From the NCBI GenBank assembly GCA_018675395.1, contig JABGYE010000102.1, positions 1 through 6,613 on the forward strand: a DNA stretch of 6,613 nt. The letters are read 5' to 3'. Shown here piece after piece: positions 1 to 6,613 of the stretch (the stretch's first letter is position 1; each line of letters begins with the position of its first letter). This stretch comes from EC70 sp018675395. Lineage in GTDB: Bacteria; Verrucomicrobiota; Verrucomicrobiia; Verrucomicrobiales; DEV007. Position numbers and translations under genes: made by a program. The notes below the pieces were generated by a model, which was not told the origin of the DNA, searched no databases, and saw only the letters and a program-made list of their open reading frames with translations.

Positions 1-3000
1 GCTGGGTAGCTCCTGGAAGGCCTCGGCTCCTCAAGTTAGTCTAAATGAAGCAACGCTTTTTGGTTACAAAGATGGTTCATGGGATTGGAGACCAGGTGAT
101 TCTGAAGCTTCAAATCCTATCAGTGATTGGAGGTATGAGGAATTTGAATTTGATAATGACTGGACTAGAGGGGTCCAATCTCCGGTCGGATACGGGAGAG
201 TCAATGGGGTCACTTTGAATACAACCCTCGATGACATGAGGGGTAATTATAGTAGTGTATTTTTACGTAATAATTTTGATGTTGCTATCGGTGAAATTCC
301 TTCGGTTATCAACGTCCATTATGTCGCCGACGATGGTTTTATTCTATGGATTAATGGCCAAGAAGTTGAACGGATGAATTATGAAGGGGATCCGTCCTTT
401 GATGCTAGGGCATCAGGTACTGGTGACGAGGGCAAAGAGTACATAAAGGCAATTAAAAACCCTGGTGCCTTTTTAGTTGAAGGTAATAACACGGTAGCAG
501 TGCAATTGTTTAATTCTAGCCCATCGAATAGTGACCTTGGCTTTGATCTTGAAATAATAAGGCCCAAACTCGAAGAGGCCGTTTACACTCCTAGCCCGGG
601 TTCAAGGAACACTGCTTTTTCAACAAATGCTCCGCCCAATATTCGTAAGGTTAGGCATGAGCCGGAGACGCCAAGATCAAGTGATTCGGTGATCGTTGGT
701 GCTAAAGTAACAGATCCTGATGGTGTCCATTCAGTGACGCTTGAATATTGTGTAATTGAACCTGGATCATTTGTCCCGGCTAAGATTCCTCATCCGGTTC
801 CAAATATCCCAGTCAATAATCCTCAACAGGATAATCCGGACTACGAAAAAGGGTGGATTTCAGTCCCGATGGTTAAAAATGGGAACCAAGGAGAATTTGC
901 TTCTGAGAAAGATGTTTACAGTGCACTAATTCCAGCTAATGAGAATCGCTCACTGGTGCGGTATCGTATTATTATTGAAGACATTAAAGGTGCTAGAATT
1001 CGAGCACCTTTTATTGATGATCCATCACTTAACTTTGCTTATTTTGTTTACAATGGAATTCCAAACTATGAAGGCCAAGCAGGCTCTTCTTTGGAGTCTT
1101 TGCCGGTATATCATCTGATCACTAGGAAGTCTGATTATGCTGATTGTTATGCATATAACGGAGGAAAACAAATAAACCAAGGGACGCAGGCTCGGTTCTA
1201 TTATAACTGGCAAGGGGCCATGGTTTATGACGGAGTAGTGTATGATAATATAAAGTATAGGCTCAGAGGAGCCAATGGCAGGTACTATAATAGAGGAAAG
1301 AGGTCGATGCGCTTTCGTTTCAATGACGGTTCCTTTTTTCAGGCCAGAGATCATAATGGGAAAAAACACCCCAAGAAGTGGAGAACATTAACGACGGGTA
1401 AGGGGTTTGATAATCGTGGGACATTGACCTATGGGCTCAATGAGGCAGTATCTATGTATCTTTTTAATAAGATTGGAGTCCCTGGGGCTAGGACTCATTG
1501 GGTTCACTGGAGAGTAATAGATGATGAAGAGGAGGCGCCAGATCAGTGGAGAGGCGACTTTCATGGTTTCAATTTCATAATTGAAACTTACGACGTGCGT
1601 TTCATGGAGTCGCATGGATTGGAAAAGGGAAACTTATACAAGTTGATTAATCAGACCTCCGATTGGAGGCAGCAGCAAAGATACCAGGCAGCATTTGCAC
1701 CCAATAACGGGCGTGACCATTCAACTATTGAGAATCAGCTCGATGGTAGGGACTCGGCTGACTTTATAAGAGCTCACGTGAATGTGCACAAGTGGAACCG
1801 GTGGCATGCTCTGGCTGAGGCGATACGGCATTATGATTTTTGGCCCAGCGCTAACAAGAACATGGTCTATTATTTTGAGCCTGATTATTTGCCTGCAAAT
1901 AATTATAACGGGAAGCTTTGGATTTTACCGTGGGACACTGACGCGAGTTGGGGGCCGACCTGGAACAGTGGTCATGATGTAGTTTATAATGCTTTGTTTT
2001 CTGCTGGTGGTGGTGGAGCAGATGGAAATTCGACGCCAGATCTTTGGCCTGAATATTTTAATGAAGTTCGCGAACTTAGAGATCTTCTATGGCAAGAAGA
2101 CCAGCTCAATCCGATCATTGATGTTTTTGCGGCGCAATTAGAACCATTAGAAAAGGCAGATTCAGCTAGGTGGAAGGGAGCGCCTTCAGACGCAGGAACC
2201 TATTCTGGCATTGGAGGGGCCGGAGCATCCTCAATAGCGTCACTTGTCAGAGACATGAAAAGATTTGCCTTCTCAGGAGGGTCTTGGCCTGGAGGAAGCG
2301 TAGGTAATGGCGGTAGAGCAGCTCACTTGGACTCATTGCAAAGATCAAATGGGGAAGGTGGAAAAGTGCCGAGGAAACCTACGATCACTTTCATTGGTAA
2401 TGATGAGTTTAAATCTAACGATTTAGTCTTTAAGTCTTCGGGTTTTTCAGATCCGCAAGGAACTTCTACTTTTGAATCGATGCAGTGGAGGTTGGCAGAA
2501 ATTACCCCAGTCAATGAGGAGGGCGTTCAGCTATTGCCCATATTTGGTTTGGGTTCGGAGTGGAAATTCTTGGACGATGGGAGTGACCAAGGAAATGGTT
2601 GGAAGAGTGTCGGTTATGATGATAGCGAGTGGTCAGTGGGCCTTTCTCCGTTCGGCTATGCGGACAATCAGGTAGTGACTACTATAGATTTTGGAGGGCA
2701 GACTTCCGATAAGCACATAACGACTTATTTCAGGAAAAAAGTAGCCATAGATAACCTCGAAGAGTTGGGGGCTATTGTGCTTGGGTTGCAACGTGATGAT
2801 GGGGCAGTGATTTATGTAAATGGGACTGAAGTGGGGCGCTCTCAGATGCCTGGTGGCGAGATTGGTTTCGATACTAGGGCATCGGGTTCCCGTGAAGAGG
2901 ACACGATATTTAATTTTGAACTGCCTTCGGAACTTTTTAATGAGGGTGAAAATGTCATTGCTGTTGAAGTGCATCAGGCATCGCCTTCTAGCAGTGACAT

Positions 3001-4186
3001 GATATTTGATTTTAGAATGAACGGTATGGCACCCACTATTACCAATCCAGATGCTATCAAGTTAGAATGGGACGCTGACTGGGACTCAGGCCCTCTTAAT
3101 GATTTTAAGGATTCGATAAAGGTGCCAAGCTCAACTGTCCGTTCCGGATCCATTTACAGGGCCAGGGTTCGTCATAAGGACAGTACGGGCCGATGGAGTA
3201 ATTGGTCTGACCCTATTGAATTTGAGCCGAGTACCCCTGACTTATCAGATTACAATGATTCTCTATTGATAACTGAAATTATGTATCATCCTGGGTCTCC
3301 AAGCATTGAAGAGGTAGAGGCAGGGTACCTCGATGATTATCTATTTGAGTACATTGAGATAAAGAACATTGGGGAGATGAATCTAGATTTACGCGATTTA
3401 CGTTTCACAAAGGGTATTGATTTTGACTTTCTTGGTTCAAAGAAAGAATTCATAGGGCCGGGCGAATATATTCTGATCGTTAATAATATAAAAGCCTTTG
3501 AGATGCGTTATGGTTCAGGGCTGCCAATTGCCGGTCAGTGGGAGGAAGGTGATCGTTTAGCGAACGGGGGAGAGCAGATTAAGCTTTCTTTTGGAGGTGG
3601 AGATCCGCTCATTGAGTTTAATTATGATGATGGTGATCCGTGGCCGATCTTAGCTGATGGCTCTGGTCCGTCGATGGTTTTAATGAATTTAAATGTTCAG
3701 TCAGACTATGGGGCGCCTGAGAGTTGGAAGCCAAGTGCTTCCTTAGAAGGCACTCCCGGAAAGGATGAATCTGGAATCGTATATTCTAATTGGCAAATCG
3801 ATAAGTTTGGTGAAGGTGAACCAGTAGGTAGTGCATACATGGATGACTCTGATGAAGATGGGATCGTTAATCTTTTTGAGTATGCTCTTGGCAGTGATCC
3901 ACTTGATAAAAGTTCTGTTCCCGAAATTCAACTCAGAATCATTGAGGATGATGGGCGTCAATTCATTGCCTTGGAATACAAGAAAATAAATAACCGGTCT
4001 GATGTAATGCTAGGGGTTGAAAGATCATTTGATTTGCAGCAGTGGGAAAGCGGTGAGGGGCTAACGAGTTTGTATTCTAATAAAAATGGTGGGGATGGTT
4101 ATTTAATTGTCACTGAAATTAGCAATTCACCTTTAAGCGTTAGTGTTCAACAGAATATAAGGTTGGCAGTAAAGTTAATTCGATGA
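1..4186 (+). CDS. Giant secreted CotH kinase-like / lamin-tail domain protein (5' partial)
   Basis: The frame is open from base 2 to the TAA-less edge on the left and ends at a TGA (4184-4186), so about 1394 residues are visible and the true start lies off the window. A galactose-binding-like beta domain comes first (2 to ~560; GYG, ADDGFILWING, FDARASG). An Ig-like segment follows (~630-1070; VTDPDG, then RYRIIIED). The CotH kinase-like domain spans ~1105-2195, with RLRG at 1259-1270, a following GKRS, GNLYKL, NMVYYF at 1859-1876 and PWDTDASWG at 1928-1954. Next come FN3-like halves (~2372-2503 and ~3050-3229) flanking a second galactose-binding-like domain (~2537-3019). A lamin-tail domain starts at LLITEIMYHP (~3260-3784). 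A DxDxDG loop with NLFEYALG lies at ~3842-3892, then a C-terminal beta segment. CotH relatives are atypical protein kinases in spore coats; here the WDxD metal-site motif is kept, but activity and substrate are inference. I see no PEP-CTERM, LPXTG or other sorting tail. A surface or matrix protein is the likeliest role. Confidence 0.9.
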   Translation, partial: LGSSWKASAPQVSLNEATLFGYKDGSWDWRPGDSEASNPISDWRYEEFEFDNDWTRGVQSPVGYGRVNGVTLNTTLDDMRGNYSSVFLRNNFDVAIGEIPSVINVHYVADDGFILWINGQEVERMNYEGDPSFDARASGTGDEGKEYIKAIKNPGAFLVEGNNTVAVQLFNSSPSNSDLGFDLEIIRPKLEEAVYTPSPGSRNTAFSTNAPPNIRKVRHEPETPRSSDSVIVGAKVTDPDGVHSVTLEYCVIEPGSFVPAKIPHPVPNIPVNNPQQDNPDYEKGWISVPMVKNGNQGEFASEKDVYSALIPANENRSLVRYRIIIEDIKGARIRAPFIDDPSLNFAYFVYNGIPNYEGQAGSSLESLPVYHLITRKSDYADCYAYNGGKQINQGTQARFYYNWQGAMVYDGVVYDNIKYRLRGANGRYYNRGKRSMRFRFNDGSFFQARDHNGKKHPKKWRTLTTGKGFDNRGTLTYGLNEAVSMYLFNKIGVPGARTHWVHWRVIDDEEEAPDQWRGDFHGFNFIIETYDVRFMESHGLEKGNLYKLINQTSDWRQQQRYQAAFAPNNGRDHSTIENQLDGRDSADFIRAHVNVHKWNRWHALAEAIRHYDFWPSANKNMVYYFEPDYLPANNYNGKLWILPWDTDASWGPTWNSGHDVVYNALFSAGGGGADGNSTPDLWPEYFNEVRELRDLLWQEDQLNPIIDVFAAQLEPLEKADSARWKGAPSDAGTYSGIGGAGASSIASLVRDMKRFAFSGGSWPGGSVGNGGRAAHLDSLQRSNGEGGKVPRKPTITFIGNDEFKSNDLVFKSSGFSDPQGTSTFESMQWRLAEITPVNEEGVQLLPIFGLGSEWKFLDDGSDQGNGWKSVGYDDSEWSVGLSPFGYADNQVVTTIDFGGQTSDKHITTYFRKKVAIDNLEELGAIVLGLQRDDGAVIYVNGTEVGRSQMPGGEIGFDTRASGSREEDTIFNFELPSELFNEGENVIAVEVHQASPSSSDMIFDFRMNGMAPTITNPDAIKLEWDADWDSGPLNDFKDSIKVPSSTVRSGSIYRARVRHKDSTGRWSNWSDPIEFEPSTPDLSDYNDSLLITEIMYHPGSPSIEEVEAGYLDDYLFEYIEIKNIGEMNLDLRDLRFTKGIDFDFLGSKKEFIGPGEYILIVNNIKAFEMRYGSGLPIAGQWEEGDRLANGGEQIKLSFGGGDPLIEFNYDDGDPWPILADGSGPSMVLMNLNVQSDYGAPESWKPSASLEGTPGKDESGIVYSNWQIDKFGEGEPVGSAYMDDSDEDGIVNLFEYALGSDPLDKSSVPEIQLRIIEDDGRQFIALEYKKINNRSDVMLGVERSFDLQQWESGEGLTSLYSNKNGGDGYLIVTEISNSPLSVSVQQNIRLAVKLIR
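2537..3019 (+). other. Second galactose-binding-like domain, apparently inserted in an FN3-like domain
   Basis: This sub-region of the giant CotH gene encodes a module of about 160 residues with the same signature order as the domain at the left edge: a W-x-F/W opening, SPFGYAD, TTYFRKK, LQRDDGAVIYVNGTEV, FDTRASG, GENVIAVEVHQ and SSSDMIFDF. The left-edge copy has matching GYG, VFLRNNF, ADDGFILWINGQEV, FDARASG, GNNTVAVQLFN and SNSDLGFDL. The flanks read like two parts of one domain: FSDPQGTSTFESMQWRLAEI before it, and an EWDADWDSG strand followed by YRARVRHKDSTGRWSNWSDP after it. From memory of related planctomycetal and verrucomicrobial proteins, these two parts are normally joined by a short loop. 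The boundaries are estimated by eye to within about 10 residues. Confidence 0.65.
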
Positions 4187-4212
4187 GTTTATAGATTTTT
4201 AAATTGAATCTA

Positions 4213-4240
4213 AAAAGCGCCTCATTATTGAGGCGCTTTT
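4213..4240. terminator. Bidirectional intrinsic terminator
   Basis: A perfect 12-bp inverted repeat (AAAAGCGCCTCA at 4213-4224 and TGAGGCGCTTTT at 4229-4240) encloses a TTAT loop. On the + strand the stem runs into TTTTGTTTTT, and on the - strand into TTTTTA, so it can work in both directions. It begins 26 bases after the stop of the CotH-like gene and sits immediately past the stop of the convergent gene at 4245, so it most likely ends both transcripts. Confidence 0.9.
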
Positions 4241-4244
4241 GTTT

Positions 4245-4796
4245 TTATAATTGGCTTAGAATCAAACTTAGAATAGTAACCGCTGGGTCAGTTCGTCTCT
4301 GAACGATGTGAGGGGGGCGGTGCAAACTTCTACTCTTATATTGATGGCGCAATGATCTTACGGCATTCTGCATTGAGTGAATGGCTTCAACGAGGGTGAA
4401 TTGTAGTCGATGAACGTGATCGACCCGGTTCAGGCCTCTCCTATTCCATGGGCTCGTAGCGGACCGCATGACTTGGACTATGTAATGAGCTTCACGATCA
4501 ATTCCTTCTAGGTTATTACTTATGTTTTGCAATGAGGAATGTGAATGGACTGATGAATTAGTGATATAGTGGGTCGTCCGTGTGATTCGTGAAATGCTGC
4601 GCATTAAATGTGTGAATTCATGAGTGTATCTGTAATGATTGATTAGCTCCTGGCGTAATTCGTCCGAAATGGAATTAATTCTATGAGCGTGTCGAGCAAG
4701 AGTGTTGCCTTGAACGGTCCTTGCTTCAGTGACAGTTGAATTCAACGTGGTGATTGAAATGATAGTTGCGGAAACGCGAAGCATTATTGTTTTCAT
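4245..4796 (-). CDS. Secreted His/Arg-rich helical protein, function unknown
   Basis: The gene encodes 183 residues. I do not recognise a named domain. Residues 1-25 look like a signal peptide: MKT, a basic residue, a hydrophobic Ile/Thr-rich stretch, then TEA with a likely cut near residue 25. The mature part has no cysteine, about 15 histidines and more than 20 arginines, and appears almost wholly alpha-helical, with His/Leu/Ile spacing suggesting amphipathic helices. The central segment (about residues 44-110: DELRQELINHYRYTHEFTHL, then ITRTTHYI, then LEGIDREAHYI) resembles small exported proteins of planctomycetes and verrucomicrobia that carry an HFRHT-x-x-x-x-HL pattern and paired His-containing helices. 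That likeness is from memory and is not proof of homology. A second helix pair follows (about 122-150), then a basic Pro-containing tail. The ATG at 4796 fits because the signal peptide starts there; no Shine-Dalgarno is visible. It is transcribed away from the DUF2141 gene and ends at the shared terminator. Confidence 0.7.
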   Translation of the reverse strand: MKTIMLRVSATIISITTLNSTVTEARTVQGNTLARHAHRINSISDELRQELINHYRYTHEFTHLMRSISRITRTTHYITNSSVHSHSSLQNISNNLEGIDREAHYIVQVMRSATSPWNRRGLNRVDHVHRLQFTLVEAIHSMQNAVRSLRHQYKSRSLHRPPHIVQRRTDPAVTILSLILSQL

Positions 4797-4970
4797 GGTC
4801 TTGTTGGTTTTAATTTAACAGTGTCAGTAATTGGTTTGACCATGGGCAGGACGCGTTTATTCAAACAATTTTACATTTACTGAAATTTATCGATGGATTA
4901 TCAGGATTATTTATTCGTACAAGGCTCAATCCTTTTTATATTAGGCTTGTATCAGTCAGTTTGAATTTGA
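4797..4970. promoter_or_regulatory. Divergent intergenic region with a dyad before the DUF2141 gene
   Basis: This 174-base AT-rich spacer separates two divergently oriented genes and so must hold both promoters, though I cannot place a convincing -35/-10 pair for either. Near the right side TACAAGGCT (4918-4926) and AGGCTTGTA (4943-4951) form a 9-bp inverted repeat with one mismatch; a TATATT (4937-4942), a possible -10, lies between the arms. A second, overlapping pair is AGGATT (4903-4908) with AATCCT (4928-4933). These could be an operator or a 5'-leader hairpin, or chance in AT-rich DNA. No Shine-Dalgarno-like purine run precedes either start codon. Confidence 0.4.
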
Positions 4971-5417
4971 ATGTTTAATCTACTAAAGAGAGCCAGAATC
5001 TTGCCCCTTATTTTTTTCCAGTTCATGGATATTGGGTTCAGTGAAGAGGCGAAAATTTCTGAGATTTCTGTCACGGTTCAATGCAGTGATAAGGATTCGG
5101 GCTGGGTCTATGTTGCTCTACATAATAAGGGTAAAACATTCCCTAAGAAGGGGAATGACGCGGCTTATTTGTCCAAGGCAAAAATATCAAAGGGCCAAGT
5201 GAAAGTGACTTTTAGTGAAATTCCTCATGGCACCTATGCGATTAGTGCATTTTATGATGAGAATGGAAACGGCAAGTTAGATTGTAACTTTCTGGGCATT
5301 CCAAAGGAGAGAGCAGGGGTCTCTAATAATTATTCTGGATTGCCAAAATGGGAAAAATCAAAGTTCGACGTTAGTTCTACTGTCCCATTAAAAATCGCAA
5401 TTGATCTTAGAGGGTAG
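4971..5417 (+). CDS. DUF2141-family exported protein
   Basis: The 148-residue product matches the DUF2141 family (Pfam PF09912), whose molecular role is unknown. Visible family features are an opening beta strand (ISVTVQC, ~32-38), GWVYVALHNK (~44-53), a central FSEIPHGTYAISAFYDENGN (~81-100), then GKLDCNFLGIPKE (~101-113) and GVSNN (~116-120), followed by a closing strand ending IAIDLRG. The DENGNGKLD run has the spacing of a calcium-binding-like loop, but metal binding is only inference. Residues 1-24 (LLKRAR, then ILPLIFFQFMDIGFSEE) look like a short signal peptide, so export to the periplasm or surface is likely. The start is well bounded: an in-frame TGA (4968-4970) directly precedes the ATG, and the next in-frame ATG (residue 19) would cut the signal peptide. 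Length agrees with the family's usual ~130-150 residues. It is a single-gene unit between a divergent and a convergent neighbour; no terminator is visible in the 44 bases after its stop. Confidence 0.88.
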   Translation: MFNLLKRARILPLIFFQFMDIGFSEEAKISEISVTVQCSDKDSGWVYVALHNKGKTFPKKGNDAAYLSKAKISKGQVKVTFSEIPHGTYAISAFYDENGNGKLDCNFLGIPKERAGVSNNYSGLPKWEKSKFDVSSTVPLKIAIDLRG

Positions 5418-5461
5418 ATCTCTTTCCATCGATTTTAAAGTCTGCTCTTCTTCTCTGTCTG

Positions 5462-6613
5462 TTAGGCGATAACGTCATGAATGACATTTCCGAATACATC
5501 AGTGAGTCGAACGTCACGACTATTGTGCCGGAAAGTGAGTTGTTCGTGATTCAGCCCGAGCAGGTGAAGGATCGTTGCATGGAAATCGTGAAATGATACG
5601 GGATCTTTGATGGCATACATTCCGAGTTCGTCAGTCTGTCCATAGCTGAGTCCGCCCTTAACACCTCCTCCGGCCATCCACAAGGTGAACCCCTTATGGT
5701 GATGACCTCTTCCCAGTACAGATTTCTCTTTTCTTTCTTCCTCGAATGGAGTCCTTCCAAATTCAGTTGCCCAGACAATTAATGTTTCATCCAGCATGCC
5801 CCTAGACTTGAGGTCAGTGATGAGGGCTGCTATTCCCTGATCGGTCCGAGCAGCATTGTTTCTGTGATTGTCTACGAGGCCTCCTCGGTTCCCGTGCGCG
5901 TCCCATTTTCTACCCTCAGCTCCATCTAGAATTTCAACAAAGCGAACACCAGATTCGATGAGGCGCCTTGCCGTAAGGCATTGCCGAGAAAAGAGGTTTT
6001 CACCATAAAGTTTATGAATACTTTTAGATTCGCGATTCAGATCAAAGGCCGCCTTCGCTGAATTTTGTAATTCGTATGCCATTTCGAATGATTCAATGCG
6101 GCTTGTAAGCTCGGGTTGGCCGATGTGTTTTTTCTGATGCGCTCTATTCAATTGCTGGAGTTTTTTGAGCTGGTCGTATTGATCTTCTTTGTTGATCGAT
6201 GGGTCGGGGCTTAGGTATGGGAAAGGGGGGGTGCCTCGTTCAGCTGCCGCAACAGAGGCCCGGTGACGGCCTGGTAACATGCCCTGCTGGAAGACAATGT
6301 CGCCGGCCGTTGAGATGCCGTCCTTCATGACAACGTAAGGTGGTAAGGTGCTGGATTTGCTTCCTAGTCCATAGGTGACCCAGGACCCAAGGCTAGGGAA
6401 TCCGGGCCTTCCGTGTCCAGTGTGCATCAGAGTTTCCCCGACAGAGTGAATTGCCGAGTCAGTATGTAAAGATTTGATGAAACATATATCATCCACTACC
6501 TCTGAGAGTCTTGGGTAAATCTCGCTGACCCACGATCCGCTCTGTCCGTGCTGTTTAAAATTAAAGACAGGAGGTATGATCCTTGAGTTTTCGAAGGACT
6601 TTTCGGGATTGAA
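5462..6613 (-). CDS. DUF1501 family protein (N-terminus beyond window)
   Basis: The frame is open from the right edge to a TAA at 5462-5464, giving the last ~383 residues of a DUF1501 protein (Pfam PF07394, alkaline-phosphatase-like superfamily); full members are about 430-480 residues, so the N-terminus, often a Tat signal, is missing. Features in order are FKQHGQSGSWVSE (~6524-6562), VVDDICFIKSLHTD (~6458-6499), GHGRPGFPSLGSWVTYGLGS, LPPYVVM, FEMAYELQ, ARRLIESGVRFVEI, WDAHGN (5888-5905), LIVWATEFGRTP (EFGRTP 5747-5764), GRGHHHKGF (5687-5713), WMAGGGVKGG, and HDFHATILHLLGLNHEQLTF near the end. The Asp/His, Glu and His positions fit the metal-binding sites of the fold. The biochemical role is not established for the family. 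The GTG at 6494-6496 is internal, because clear family sequence continues upstream of it. In PVC genomes DUF1501 genes often follow a DUF1549/DUF1553 cytochrome-type gene; that partner would lie to the right, outside this window. Confidence 0.93.
   Translation of the reverse strand, partial: FNPEKSFENSRIIPPVFNFKQHGQSGSWVSEIYPRLSEVVDDICFIKSLHTDSAIHSVGETLMHTGHGRPGFPSLGSWVTYGLGSKSSTLPPYVVMKDGISTAGDIVFQQGMLPGRHRASVAAAERGTPPFPYLSPDPSINKEDQYDQLKKLQQLNRAHQKKHIGQPELTSRIESFEMAYELQNSAKAAFDLNRESKSIHKLYGENLFSRQCLTARRLIESGVRFVEILDGAEGRKWDAHGNRGGLVDNHRNNAARTDQGIAALITDLKSRGMLDETLIVWATEFGRTPFEEERKEKSVLGRGHHHKGFTLWMAGGGVKGGLSYGQTDELGMYAIKDPVSFHDFHATILHLLGLNHEQLTFRHNSRDVRLTDVFGNVIHDVIA

Noticed and set aside
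215..217. TTG at 215 as the start of the large + strand gene
   Set aside because: The frame stays open to base 2 and the upstream residues (SDWRYEEF, DNDWTRGVQSPVGYG) are clear galactose-binding-like domain sequence, so the gene begins outside the window.
1025..1369. 114-residue antisense open frame inside the CotH-like gene
   Set aside because: It lies wholly within a strongly supported gene on the other strand and shows no domain, signal or coding character; it is a shadow frame, as are the others at 379-567, 1388-1615, 1782-1982, 2323-2514, 2472-2675, 2633-2974, 2820-3002, 3743-3961 and 5551-5778.
4100..4186. C-terminal sorting signal (PEP-CTERM or LPXTG type) on the giant protein
   Set aside because: The end has neither the short motif nor the hydrophobic helix plus basic tail such signals need.
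5403..5420. GATCT/AGATC inverted repeat at the end of the DUF2141 gene as a terminator
   Set aside because: The stem is only 5 bp, overlaps the stop codon and is not followed by a T-tract.
6225..6231. Run of seven G as a possible frameshift site in the DUF1501 gene
   Set aside because: The family sequence reads on in the same frame on both sides of the run, so there is no sign of an actual shift.
6494..6496. GTG at 6496 as the start of the DUF1501 gene
   Set aside because: The frame continues to the right edge with typical family sequence (QHGQSGSWVSE), so the GTG codes for an internal valine.

Overview
The window looks like a piece of chromosome from a PVC-group bacterium, most likely a marine-type member of the Verrucomicrobiota. 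This rests on gene content. There is a giant secreted CotH/lamin-tail protein whose C-terminal segment (a D-rich DxDxDG loop followed by an N-L-x-E-Y-A-L-G motif) is typical of verrucomicrobial exported proteins. There is also a DUF1501 protein, a family strongly expanded in Planctomycetes and Verrucomicrobia. Base composition is moderate (mid-40s % GC by eye), and recognisable Shine-Dalgarno sequences are absent where a start can be seen. The phylum call is inference; no rRNA or marker gene is present.

Layout, left to right: (1) bases 1-4186, + strand: the 3' part of a very large multidomain extracellular protein gene, open through the left edge. Its order is galactose-binding-like domain, Ig-like segment, CotH kinase-like domain, an FN3-like domain that appears to be interrupted by a second galactose-binding-like domain, lamin-tail domain, and a DxDxDG plus C-terminal beta segment. 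(2) 4213-4240: a perfect 12-bp-stem hairpin flanked by T-tracts on both strands, a bidirectional terminator. (3) 4245-4796, - strand: a small secreted, helical, His/Arg-rich protein of unknown function. (4) 4797-4970: a divergent intergenic region that must hold two promoters and contains a dyad just before the next gene. (5) 4971-5417, + strand: a DUF2141-family exported protein. (6) 5462-6613, - strand: the C-terminal ~383 residues of a DUF1501 protein (alkaline-phosphatase-like fold), running off the right edge.

The genes alternate in orientation, so no two complete genes form an operon here. What they share is localisation: all four products appear to be exported or extracytoplasmic, so this reads as a patch of cell-surface/secretome genes rather than one pathway. 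I see no mobile element, RNA gene, CRISPR array or phage signal, and no clear new system. The most unusual item is the apparent nesting of one domain inside another in the giant CotH protein.
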